Of a DNA stretch of 64,000 bases, positions 20,905 to 29,552 are shown piece by piece. The stretch is from NCBI GenBank assembly GCA_963732335.1, contig CAVSZO010000054.1:186001-250000 (forward strand), given 5' to 3'. Positions within the stretch are counted from its first letter, which is position 1. Each line of letters opens with the position of its first letter. The stretch comes from Desertimonas sp963732335. GTDB taxonomy: Bacteria > Actinomycetota > Acidimicrobiia > Acidimicrobiales > Ilumatobacteraceae. The notes under the pieces are model-generated. The model had not been told where the DNA came from, did not search any database, and saw nothing but the letters and a program-made list of their open reading frames with translations. The translations under genes and the position numbers were made by a program.

Positions 20905-22232
20905 ATGATTGAAACGAAGCGTCTCCAACCACGCGCCCTCGGCCGCATGCTCGTCGTGCTCTCCGTGGTCGCGGCAATTGCCATCACCGGCGCGATCACG
21001 GCACCGTCCGGGTCGGCCGCTCCCCGCTACGACGCCGACGTCGACGCGACGATCGCCGACATCCAGGCGTACTGGGCGACGACCATGCCCGAGGTCTACC
21101 GAGGAGGCGTACAGCCGATCCCGAGCGACCGGCTGTTCCCGTACTCGCAGTCGAACCCACCGCCGGCGTGCGGCGGCCGCGGGACGCACGCCGTACTCGG
21201 AGGTGGCCGGCAACGCGTTCTACTGCTCGCGAGGGCGACTTCGTCGCGTGGGACGAGCAGGAGCTCCTGCCCAAGCTGCGTCGAGCGGTTCGGCAACTTC
21301 GCGCCGCGCTCTGGTGCTCGCGCACGAGTGGGGCCACGCGGTCCAGGCACGCGTCGGCTTCAACACGTACCAGACCGTCTACATGGAGCAGCAGGCCGAC
21401 TGCTTCGCCGGTGCGTGGGCCGCGCACGTCGCCAAGGGCGACGCGAGCGTCGAGATGAACAGTCGACGACCTCGACACCGCGCTCGCCGGTCTGCTTGCA
21501 GCTGCGCGACCCGTCGGCGTCGACGGCAGCCAGGACGGCGCGCACGGCAACGGCTTCGACCGGGTCGGCGCGTTCCAGGACGGGTACGAGGGTGGCGCGG
21601 AGACGTGCGCCGACGTACGAGAACGACCCGCCCATCGTCACCGAGTCGGGCTACACCAGCTAGGCCGACTACGCGAGCGGCGGCGACATGAGCCTCGCCG
21701 ACGTGCTGCCCGCGGTGACCGACTCGCTGTCGACGTACTGGGGCAAGGACGACCCGAAGGTGGTCGCCTACAACGTGGACGACGCGGCCATCGTGTGACG
21801 GCGACACCGACGGCGGCGTCCTCGTCGACTCCGTCACCTATTGCCCGTCGGAGAACACCATCGCCTACGAGCGCGGCACGATGATCGACACGCACGGCTC
21901 GATCCGGCGACTTCGCATCCGGCGTGCTCGTCGCGGCCGAGTGGTCGTCGGCGATGAGCCACGGCAAGGGCCAGTCGCTCGGGTCGGAGGCGGCACGGCA
22001 GGACCGCGACGTGCATGACCGGCGCGTTCGCCGCGAGCCTCGACGGCACCTCGGGTCGAGCCGACAGTGACAGCATCACGCTGTCGCCCGGCGACCTCGA
22101 CGAGGTCGTGTCGATGCTCGTCGCCGCCGACAGCCACGACGGCGCCGCGCGGCACGGCGTTCAGCCGGGTCTCGGCGTTCCGGACCGGCTTCTTCCGAGG
22201 GGCCGAGCGCCTGCCAGCCGAAGCTCGCGTAG
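20905..22232 (+). CDS. Secreted neutral zinc metallopeptidase (PF04228-like), with an in-frame TAG and frame breaks
   Basis: A start at 20905 is followed by a signal peptide (MLVVLSVVAAIAITGAITAP, then SGSAAP). The zinc site is LAHEWGHAVQARVG (HExxH) with the downstream ligand in MEQQADCFAGAWAAHV. Flanking family blocks are IADIQAYWATTMPEVYRG, VAGNAFYCSREGDFVAWDEQ, FDRVGAFQDGYEGGAETC, LADVLPAVTDSLSTYWGKDD, and FASGVLVAAEWSSAMSHGKG. Downstream come LDEVVSMLVAADSH and FSRVSAFRTGFFRGAE. A TAG at 21661 interrupts an otherwise continuous frame (GYTS-stop-ADYASGG). A one-base shift near 22209 gives the natural-looking tail CQPKLA and a stop at 22232. Full length about 440 residues. Protein substrate unknown. 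Confidence 0.75.
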
Positions 22233-22242
22233 CTCTGCACGA

Positions 22243-22293
22243 CCAACTGGCGTCAGCAGACCTTGCTCTACATGCTTGTAGAGCGCCGGTTCG
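22243..22293. repeat. Palindromic element copy A (right arm degenerate)
   Basis: It starts CCAACTGGCGTCAGC, then has a hairpin GCTCTACA-TGCT-TGTAGAGC (22265-22284), and ends GCCGGTTCG without the usual TGAC. It lies 11 bases past the zinc-peptidase stop, between convergent genes, and could act as a terminator for both. The left arm matches six other copies in this window. Confidence 0.7.
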
Positions 22294-23793
22294 CGCGTGG
22301 GGAGCTCCACGCACTCGGGCTCGCACGGAATCGTGAGATCGCCGCGGGTGCTGACCGGCGCACTCGCCGGCGGTGCGGATGGTGAACCAGGCGACGACAC
22401 CGCCCGCCGCACTGAGACCGCCGGCGATGTACATCGCGGTGTTGAACCCGCTGTCGAGATCGACGCCCGTGCCGCCGACGGCGATGCCCGCCAGCGCCGG
22501 CAGCACCGCGATCGCCGGCAGTCCCCCGATCCGGGCGACCGCGTTGTTGATCGCCGACGACAGGCCCGCGTGGCGATCCTCGACCGCGGCGAGGACCGCG
22601 GCGGTGAGCGGCGCGACCGTGATCGTGAGCCCGATCGCCAGGACCATCGCCGCGGGGAACACACCCTTCCAGTACGAGACGCCCGGCTCGAGCAACGAGA
22701 ACAGCGCCATGCCCGCGCCCGCGACCACCGGCCCGACCGTCATCGGGAGTCGCGGGCCGATACGTTGCGCGAGCGCGCCCGATGCGCGCCGAGAACAGCA
22801 ACATCATCGCGGTGAGCGGGAGGAGCGACGCGCCCGCGGCGATGGGCGAGTAGCCCATCCGGGTCTGGAGGTACACGACGACGAGGAAGGTGGTGGCGCC
22901 GAACCCGCCGTACACGCCGAAGGTGACGATGTTGGCCCCCGAGAACTGGCGCGACCGGAACACACCGAGCGGCACCATCGGGTGCGGCGTGCGGAGCTCG
23001 ATGACGATGAACCCGACGAGGGCGATGACCCCGAAGATACCGATGCCGATCTCGGTCGGGCCCCAGCCCTTGGCGGGGCCTTCGATCAACGCGTACACGA
23101 CACACCCGAGGCCGATCGCGAGCGCCGATGCGCCGGCGACGTCGATGGAGTGGTCGGCGTTGGGGTCGCGCGGACTCGGGGACGTGGCGGAGCGTCAACA
23201 CGAACGCGACCGCGACGAGCGGCAGGTTGATGAAGAACACCGCGCGCCACGACACCGACTCGATCAACCAGCCGCCGAGGAAGGGCCCGATCGCGCCGGC
23301 GACGCCGCCGAACCCCGCCCACGCGCCGATGGCGGTGCCGCGATCGCCGGGGCGGAACGAGGCGGAGATGATCGCGAGGCTGCCGGGCACGAGCAGCGCG
23401 GCGGCGACCCCTTGGATGGCGCGTGCGGCGATGAGCGTGACGGTCGTCGGCGCGAGGCCGCAGACCAGGGACGCGGCCCCGAACGAGACGAGACCGATGA
23501 GGAAGAGCTTCCGGCGTCCGAAGCGGTCGCCGAGCGAGCCGCCGACCACGAGGAACGATCCGAGAGTCAGCAGGTAGGCGTTGAGGACCCACTGGAGTCC
23601 GGCGAGGTCGGTGTTGAGGTCCTTGGCGATCGTGGGGAGCGCGGTGTTCACCACGCTGCCGTCGAGGAAGGCGACCCCGACCCGAGCACGGCCGCGGTGA
23701 TCACCCACCGGCCGGCGGCGGTCCCGGTGCGGAGCGTGCCCGGCGCCGCGGGCGCCGAGCCGGACGCGCCGTTCGTTCCGTCGGTCACCACGC
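22268..23793 (-). CDS. MFS drug-type exporter, DHA2 (14-TM) family
   Basis: From GTG at 23793 the frame gives a polar N-terminus and then TAAVLGSGVAFLDGSVVNTA, IAKDLNTDLAGLQWVLNAYL, VVGGSLGDRFGRRKLFLIGL (MFS motif A), RAIQGVAAALLVPGSLAIIS (motif B), and IGPFLGGWLIESVSWRAVFF (motif C, G-P-x-L-G-G). Further helices include FGVIALVGFIVIEL, FGVYGGFGATTFLVVVYLQT, MALFSLLEPGVSYWKGVF and VLPALAGIAVGGTGVDLDS. This is an EmrB/QacA-type proton-driven exporter of about 500 residues. Breaks lie near 23690, 23160 and 22770. The stop is uncertain: the TAG at 22268 falls inside the hairpin of repeat copy A, and the C-terminal 25 residues may be misread. Confidence 0.85.
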
Positions 23794-23909
23794 GAGTCTC
23801 GCCGTTCGCCCCTCGGTTTCCCACTTTCGGTGACGATCGGGCCACCGACATGGCCACCGACACGGGTAAACCCCGGGCCCGTCGCGCTCGTCGGGTCGAC
23901 GGAGTGCCG

Positions 23910-25311
23910 ATGCGTCGACCGTCCTCAGGAGTGCGCCGCCGGGTGCGGTTCGGCGCGGCGATCGCGCTGGTCGCCGCTATGGGCGCGGCCGGGTGCGCTC
24001 CGTCGGACTCATCCGCGGCCGACCGGACCCGCGCCGCGAGGCCGCCGGCCACCTCAGCGCCGTCGACGACCGCGACCACTTCGCCGGCGCCGACCACCAC
24101 CACGCTCGACCTGTCCGTCCTCCCGTCGTGCTGGCCCGATCCGTCGTTCGGCCAAGCCTCCGCCGCGCCGGTGCCCGCGGATCTCGCGGCCGCGCTCGCC
24201 GCCTTCGCGGCGGACAGCGACGCATCGCGCCGAACGCCGCCTCGGTGTCGGTGTGGATCGACGGGCTCGGCGAGGTGCTGACCCACGATCCCGACGTCGC
24301 GCTCGCGCCCGCGTCGAACCAGAAGCTGTTCACCGCGATGGGCGCGCTGGCGGTCCTCGGGCCCGACACGCGCCTCGCGACCGAGGTGAGGCTCGCGCCC
24401 TCGGGCGACCTCGTGATCGTGCCCGGCGGCGATCCCACGCTCGCGTCGGCGCGGCCCGCACTCGCTCGCCGAGCTCGCCGCCCAGGTGCGGTCGCGCGGC
24501 GTCACGCAGGTGACGGGTGCGCTGCTCGTCGACGAGACGCGCCACGACGGCGCGCGCCGCGCCTCCGGTTGGCAGGACTGGCAGATCCCGACCCACACCG
24601 GGCCGCTGTCGGCACTCATGGTCGATCGCAACCGTTGGCGCGCCGACCCGGCGTTCCTCGCCGATCCCGCGCTCGCGAACGCCGAGCGCTTCCGCGCGGC
24701 CCTCGCCGCGAACGGCGTGACCGTCGCGGGCCCGACCGCGTACGCGCCGCGCCGCCGTCGAAGGAACCGTGCGTCGCGTCGTTCGCGTCGGCCGCCGTCG
24801 CCGAGCTCGTGCGCGAGATGCTCCAGCGCAGTGACAACCAGATCGCCGACATGCTGGTGAAGGACATCGGCGCGCAGGCCACCGGCACGCGGATCGATGG
24901 CGAGCGGCGCGGCCGCGACCGGCGACGCGCTCGCGCCGCTCTGCGTGCCGCTCACGGGGACGACCGACGACGGATCGGGCCTGAGCCGCGGGAACACCCG
25001 ATCGGCGCGGGAGCTGCGGGCGCGTCGTCCAGGCGGCGCGGCGCCAGCCGTGGTGGCCGATCCTGTTCGACGCGCTCCCGCGCGCCGGGCGCAGCGGGAC
25101 GCTCGCGGGACGGTTCCGGGGCACCGCCGCGGAGGACAACGTGCACGCCAAGACCGGCACGATCATCGGCGGCGCCGCACTCACCGGCACCGGCACCACC
25201 GCCGCCGGCCGCGCGTTCGTCTTCAGCGTGATCGTGAACGGGCCCAACGCCGGGTCCAGCGCGGGCGCGATCGACGCCCTCGTCGCCGCCGTCGCCCGCT
25301 CCGGTGCCTGA
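23910..25311 (+). CDS. dacB: D-alanyl-D-alanine carboxypeptidase/endopeptidase, PBP4 (DacB) type, lipoprotein (frame-broken)
   Basis: The serine peptidase signatures are present: SNQKLF (SxxK), SDNQ (SxN) and KTGT (KTG). The N-terminus, MRRPSSGVRRRVRFGAAIAL, leads into AAMGAAGC, a lipobox, followed by a Ser/Thr/Pro-rich linker (STTATTSPAPTTTT). That indicates a membrane-anchored periplasmic or outer-face enzyme trimming or cleaving peptidoglycan cross-links. Other family blocks are ASVSVWIDGLGEVLTHDPDV, VIVPGGDPTLAS, VTGALLVDETRHDG, SALMVDRNRW, LTGTTDDGSGLSRGN and VHAKTGTIIGGAALTGTGTT. About 460 residues. Breaks near 24230, 24460, 24765, 24890 and 25020. Confidence 0.85.
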
Positions 25312-25358
25312 GGCCGGATCCCGGAACGCGGCCGGTCTGCGATGATGGCCGCCGGATC

Positions 25359-25394
25359 GGATCGCCGATTGGATCACCAATTGGATCAACTGGG
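25359..25394. repeat. 12-base short tandem repeat upstream of the D-aminoacylase gene
   Basis: Three successive 12-mers start with GGATC: GGATCGCCGATT, GGATCACCAATT and GGATCAACTGGG. The first two are near-identical, and a further GGATC precedes them directly. The array ends 11 bases before the GTG start at 25406, beside the GGGGGAG ribosome site. It could be a regulator site or a simple-sequence remnant. Confidence 0.5.
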
Positions 25395-25405
25395 GGAGCC
25401 TGGCT

Positions 25406-27075
25406 GTGGGTGACGTACTCGTACGGGGTGGGACGATCGTCGACGGCACCGGCGGGCCGCGCGCCGCGGGCGACGTCCGCGTCCGCGACGGGATCATCGC
25501 CGAGGTCGGCGAGGGCTTGTCCCCCGACGGCGAGGACGTGATCGACGCGTCGGGCGCGCTCGTCACGCCGGGCCTGATCGACCCGCACACGCACTACGAC
25601 CTCGAGATGTTCTGGGATCCCACGCTCGACCCGCTGCCGAGCTACGGGATGACCACGATCGTGATGGGCAACTGCGGGCTGGGCATCGCGCCGGTCGCGC
25701 GACGAGGTGCGCGACGACATCGCCGACCTGCTCTGCTTCATCGAGGAGCTGCCGCCTCGCTCTGTCGACGAAGTGCGTGCCGTGGGGCTGGAGCACGTGG
25801 TCGGAGTACCGCGCGGTCGCCTCGCAGACGCCCACGACCGTCACGCCGTTCGCGTACACCGCGCACAACGCGCTGCGCGGCTTCGCGATGGGCCGCGACG
25901 CGTGGGAACGGGCGGCGACCGACGCCGAACGCGAGCTCATGGTCATGCTGCTCGAGGACGCGCTCGCCCACGGGCTCGCTCGGGATGTCGACGAACTGGT
26001 TCGACACCGACCGCAACCGCGAGCTCGTGCCCAGCCGATTGTCCGACGATGCCGAGCTCGACGCGCTCATCGACGTGCTCGCCCGCCACCGCAGCGCCAC
26101 GTTGCAGGTCATCGCACGCGGCAGCGACCGACCGTCGCCGCGTGCTGGAGAAGTCGCTGCGCGCGCGGTGTGCGGGTGATGTCGCTCGGCGACGGCGTGG
26201 GCGGCGTCAGGCCGAGACGACCTCCCCGTGTACCTCGGCGGCGGCGACGGAGCCGTTCAGCCCGATGCTCGGGTTCGAGAGCACGATCGCGGCGGCGGCG
26301 GTGCCCGCCGTGGCACGAGATGATCAACGGCCCCGCCGAGCACAAGCTCGGTCTCCTCGCCGACGCCGAATGGCGGGCACGGGCGCGCCACGACTGGGAC
26401 CACCCGCTCGACGAGCAGAACGCCTTCCGCAAGGAGCAGCTGCACATGCTGATCCTCTCCGACTCCGAGAACGGCACCGGGCCCGAAGGGCGTCTCGCTG
26501 CAAGACCTCGCCGAGGAGCGCGGCCTGCACCCGTCGGACGCGCTGGCCGACTGGGTGCTCGCGAACGGCATCGGGTCGCGCTACAGCGAAGCTCGCGGTC
26601 CGTGACCGCAGGACAACCAGCTCGAGATGGACGAGCGGGTCAAAGCCGCGTTCGACGACCCGTACGCGCTCATCGGCGGCACCGACGCCGGCGCGCACCT
26701 CACATGTTCTGCGGCGCGGGCTCGCAACGTGTACGTGCTCACGCACTGGGCCCGCGACGAGGCCGCCGTCGGTATCGAGCAGGCCGTCCACTGCATGACG
26801 CAGCGGAACGGCCGACTTCTTCTGGCTCCACGACCGCGGCGTGATCGAGACCGGCAAGCGCGGCGACCTCGCGGTGTTCGCGCTCGACGAGATCGAGACC
26901 CGCGACTTCGTCCGGCCCACGACCTGCCCGACGGCGGATGGCGCTTCACCCGGCCGCGCGCGGGGTTCCGCGCCACGGTCGTCGGCGGCAGCCCACCGTG
27001 CTCGACGGCGAGCCCACCGGCGCCCGCCCCACCACCATCGGCAACGCCATCCGCTCCGCCAGCACCCGGAACTAG
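25406..27075 (+). CDS. N-acyl-D-amino-acid deacylase family amidohydrolase, copy 1 (frame-broken)
   Basis: GTG at 25406 follows a good GGGGGAG site. The N-terminal beta-sandwich reads VLVRGGTIVDGTGGPRAAGD, then VTPGLIDPHTHYDLEMFWDP holds the metal-binding HxH, and YGMTTIVMGNCGLGIAPVA is the conserved Cys segment. Later blocks are WSTWSEYRAVASQTPTTVTP, GSLGMSTNWFDTDRNRELVP, HDWDHPLDEQNAFRKEQLHM, ALIGGTDAGAHLTC (catalytic Asp), GKRGDLAVFALDEIETRDFV and GFRATVVGG. The family hydrolyses N-acyl-D-amino acids, but many actinobacterial members have unproven substrates. About 555 residues; more than eight breaks. The stop at 27073-27075 is followed at once by palindrome copy B. Confidence 0.82.
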
Positions 27076-27077
27076 AA

Positions 27078-27132
27078 CCAACCGGCGTCAGCTGCGGGGG
27101 TTCTACGCCGTTTGTTGACGCCGGTTCGCTGG
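27078..27132. repeat. Palindromic element copy B
   Basis: Perfect 11-base arms AACCGGCGTCA (27080-27090) and TGACGCCGGTT (27116-27126) flank about 25 bases. It begins 3 bases after the D-aminoacylase stop and is immediately followed by the IS30 remnant. Confidence 0.8.
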
Positions 27133-27653
27133 CTTGGGGGGTGATCGCCGATCTGGAGGCCGGGCGGACTACCGAACAGATCGACTGTTGGTTAACCGAC
27201 GAGTTAAAGGCAACGATGCGGAGCATGCGGGTGTCTCACGAAACGATCTACAAGTCGCTCTACGTGCAAGGCCGGGGAGAGCTGCGCCGCGAACTTGCAC
27301 GCTGTTCCGCACCGGCGCGCAAACGCCGCCCCCGGGGCGCGTGGAACACGGCGCCCGCATCTCCGACATGGTGATGATCAGCGAACGACCCGCCGACGTC
27401 GACGACCGCGCGGTGCCCGGCCACTGGGAAGGTGACCTGATCCTCGGCAAAGACGGCAACAGCGCCATCGGAACGCTCGTGGAACGCGCCACCCGCTACC
27501 TGCTGCTCTTGCACCTTCCGCATGGTCGCAGCGCGGAGGCTGTCCGCGATGGCGATGACCGCCACCACAACCTTGCCGGCATCACTGCGGCGCAGCATCA
27601 CCTGGGACCAAGGCACCGAGATGGCCCAACACCGCCAGTTCAGCATCGATACC
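27130..27653 (+). mobile_element. IS30-family transposase remnant, truncated at both ends
   Basis: The reading runs GVIADLEAGRTTEQIDCWLT, MRSMRVSHETIYKSLYVQGR, GELRRELARC, ISDMVMISERPADVDDRAVP, GHWEGDLILGKDGNSAIGTL, VERATRYLLLLHLPHGRSAE, RRSITWDQGTEMAQHRQFSI and DT. The SHETIYKSLYVQ, GHWEGDLI and TWDQGTEMA blocks are diagnostic of IS30 transposases; the last two carry the first and second catalytic Asp of the DDE triad. The N-terminal HTH and the third catalytic residue (Glu) with the C-terminus are absent, and there are breaks near 27300, 27350 and 27540. It is non-functional. It sits between palindrome copy B and a half copy at 27662. Confidence 0.85.
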
Positions 27654-27661
27654 CCCTCAGC

Positions 27662-27674
27662 TGACGCAGGTTGG
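27662..27674. repeat. Half copy of the palindromic element
   Basis: TGACGCAGGTTGG matches the right arm of copy F (55021-55033) exactly. It directly follows the truncated transposase and has no left arm. Confidence 0.6.
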
Positions 27675-27711
27675 AGGGCGATTGGGGGCCGCGGCTACCG
27701 TTTGGTGGACG

Positions 27712-28075
27712 ATGACGCGCTCAGCAATCGTCCGCTCCCGCGCCCTCGGCCTGGTGGCCGCGCTGTTGATGGTCGCCGCCGGTGCGGTCTGGAGCGGCGC
27801 CGGGAACGGCGAGGTCACGGTCGTGCGTCACTTCGGTGGTGTCGCGTTCGCCGATCTCGGACCAGGCCGCCGTGGTGTCGACCGCCGCCGACGCGAAGAT
27901 CTCGTCGGGCTGGATCATGCCGCTGCTCGCGCTCGGTGCCGCGATCGCCATCTCGCTCCGCTTCCTCGCCCGCCGCGACCTCCAGCAGCTGCGCGCTGCG
28001 TTCGCGGTCCGGCAACGACTCGTCCGTGCGGGCCGTCGCGCTCCCCCACTCGTGCCGGCGATGCAGTTGTTCTGA
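27712..28075 (+). CDS. Small two-helix membrane protein, unknown function
   Basis: ATG at 27712 starts MTRSAIVRSRALGLVAALLM and VAAGAVWSGAG, a first hydrophobic helix. It continues EVTVVRHFGGVAFADL and, after a break near 27860, ISDQAAVVSTAADAKISSGW. A second helix, IMPLLALGAAIAISLRFLAR, follows, then a basic tail RRDLQQLRAAFAVRQRLVRA to a stop at 28075. About 120 residues. No family recognised. It precedes another small membrane protein on the same strand by 54 bases, which suggests a two-gene unit. Confidence 0.5.
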
Positions 28076-28129
28076 GCGACGCCACTCCGGATGGCGTGGC
28101 TCGTGGCCAGGTCATCTCCCGGAGGAGCA

Positions 28130-28564
28130 ATGAACCAACTTCTCGTCGAACCAGCACCCTCGAACGTCCAGCGGGTCAGGCCGATCGCGGGCAAGATCGG
28201 CGTCGTGCTCGCGGTGGTCGCGGTGCTCGTCATCTCGATGTGGCTCGTGCGCCCACCAGACTTCGTGGACCACGTCAGCGTGACGAACCGCAGCGGCTAC
28301 GACCTCAACGTCGACGTGTCCGACGTGAATCGCGACGGCTGGCTCCCGATCAGCGTCGCGACCGGTGGCGGTGCCACCACGTCGGACCCAGGACGTCATC
28401 GACCAACAGCGACACGTGGATCTTCCGGTTCTCGTACGCAGGGAAGAACGCGGGCGAGATCTCGGTGCCACGCTCCGAGCTCGCGGAGAACGGTTGGCGC
28501 GTCGCGGTGCCCGGCAGCGTCGCCCAGAATCTCGCGCGACGCAGGCATCCAGCCCGGCCCGTAA
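28130..28564 (+). CDS. Single-pass membrane protein with extracytoplasmic domain, unknown function
   Basis: The start at 28130 is well marked by GGAGGAG nine bases upstream. MNQLLVEPAPSNVQRVRPIA is followed by one hydrophobic helix (VGVVLAVVAVLVISMWLV-like segment, residues about 23-42). Then comes a soluble part: DFVDHVSVTNRSGYDLNVDV, SDVNRDGWLPISVATGGG and, past a break near 28390, SDTWIFRFSYAGKNAGEISV and GWRVAVPGSVAQNLARR. The beta-rich pattern resembles a small Ig-like or C2-like fold, but I recognise no family. About 143 residues, stop at 28562-28564, convergent with znuA four bases later. Confidence 0.55.
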   Translation: MNQLLVEPAPSNVQRVRPIAGKIGVVLAVVAVLVISMWLVRPPDFVDHVSVTNRSGYDLNVDVSDVNRDGWLPISVATGGGATTSDPGRHRPTATRGSSGSRTQGRTRARSRCHAPSSRRTVGASRCPAASPRISRDAGIQPGP

Positions 28565-28567
28565 CCG

Positions 28568-29497
28568 CTACCGACAACCGAGGGCGTCGCGCAGCTTCGC
28601 CAGATTCGCGTCCATCACGCTCGTGTACGTGGCGCCGCGCCGCTGCTTCGACGCGCTGAGCCCCTCGAGCGGGTCGAGCACCTCGGTGCGCACACCGGCT
28701 TCGCGCGCCAGCGTGTCGGCGATGCGCGGCGAGACGAGCTCCTCGGTGAAGACCACGGTGACGCCGTCGCGCTCCACGAGATCGGCGAGGTCGGCGAGCC
28801 GCTTCGGATCGGGCTCGGCATCGGGCGACAGCCCCGCCACGCCCTCCTGCTGCAGGCCGTAGCGACGAGCCAGGTAGCCGAACGCCTCGTGCGCGGTGAC
28901 GATGAGCAACCGGGCGCAGTCGGCGAGGCCCTCCGTGAAGCGGGTGTCGAGCGCCGCGAGCTGGGCACGGAACTCGTCGGCGTTGCGCCGGTAGGTGGCC
29001 CGTCCTGACGGGTCCGCCTTGGTGAGCGCCCGCTGCACCTGGGTGACGATCTCACCCATCAACACCGGGTCGAGCCACACGTGCGGATCGAGCGCATCCG
29101 GGTCGTCCTCGTCGACGGTCTTCCCGCCGGTCTTCACCGGGAGCACGTCGAGCAGCTTCACCGTCGGCCCGTCGCGCTGCTCCGACGCCTGCTCGACCGC
29201 AGGCTGGAAGTTCCGGCCGAGGTCGAGCACGAGGTCGGCGTCGAGCAACTGGTCGATCTGCTTGGGAGTGAGCTCGAGGTCGTGCGGCTCCGCGCCCGAG
29301 GGCGTGAGGTTCGCCACGTGCACGCGGTTGCCGCCCACCCGCTCGGCCGCGTACGCCAAGGGATAGAAGGAGGCGACGACCTGCTGCTGCTTCGTCGCCG
29401 CCTGCGCAACGGACGCGGGCACGACGGCAGCGGCCGCGACCACCACCACGGTCAGCAGCAGCGCGAGCCTTCGCACGATCCCGGCCATCCGATCCAT
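28568..29497 (-). CDS. znuA: Zinc ABC transporter substrate-binding protein (ZnuA/AdcA type), intact
   Basis: This is an unbroken reading of about 310 residues. A signal peptide (LALLLTVVVVAAAAVVPASV, then AQA) precedes VVASFYPLAYAAERVGG. The metal-binding residues of cluster A-I proteins are present: His in SGAEPHDLELTPKQ, His in LDPHVWLDPVLMGEIV, His in IVTAHEAFGYLARRYG, and the acidic residue in FTEELVSPRIADTLA. The usual His-rich loop before the second His is replaced by an acidic one (TVDEDDPDALDP). ATG at 29515 would lie inside the palindromic operator, so ATG at 29497 or 29488 is more likely. No znuB or znuC is adjacent. Expected to deliver Zn(II) from outside to a membrane permease. 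Confidence 0.9.
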   Translation of the reverse strand: MDRMAGIVRRLALLLTVVVVAAAAVVPASVAQAATKQQQVVASFYPLAYAAERVGGNRVHVANLTPSGAEPHDLELTPKQIDQLLDADLVLDLGRNFQPAVEQASEQRDGPTVKLLDVLPVKTGGKTVDEDDPDALDPHVWLDPVLMGEIVTQVQRALTKADPSGRATYRRNADEFRAQLAALDTRFTEGLADCARLLIVTAHEAFGYLARRYGLQQEGVAGLSPDAEPDPKRLADLADLVERDGVTVVFTEELVSPRIADTLAREAGVRTEVLDPLEGLSASKQRRGATYTSVMDANLAKLRDALGCR

Positions 29498-29498
29498 A

Positions 29499-29515
29499 AT
29501 GAGAATGAGTCTCAT
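29499..29515. promoter_or_regulatory. Candidate Zur (zinc uptake regulator) operator
   Basis: ATGAGAATGAGTCTCAT is a perfect inverted repeat (arms ATGAGA and TCTCAT around ATGAG). It lies between znuA, which it abuts, and the divergent YibE/F gene. Its size and A/T-rich ATGA-type arms resemble Fur-family operators in an otherwise GC-rich context, and a zinc-binding protein gene beside it points to Zur. It is close enough to both starts to repress both genes in zinc-replete cells. Confidence 0.7.
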
Positions 29516-29552
29516 AGTACCAGGCGACGCGCGAGTGCGAGAATCCAGGCGG

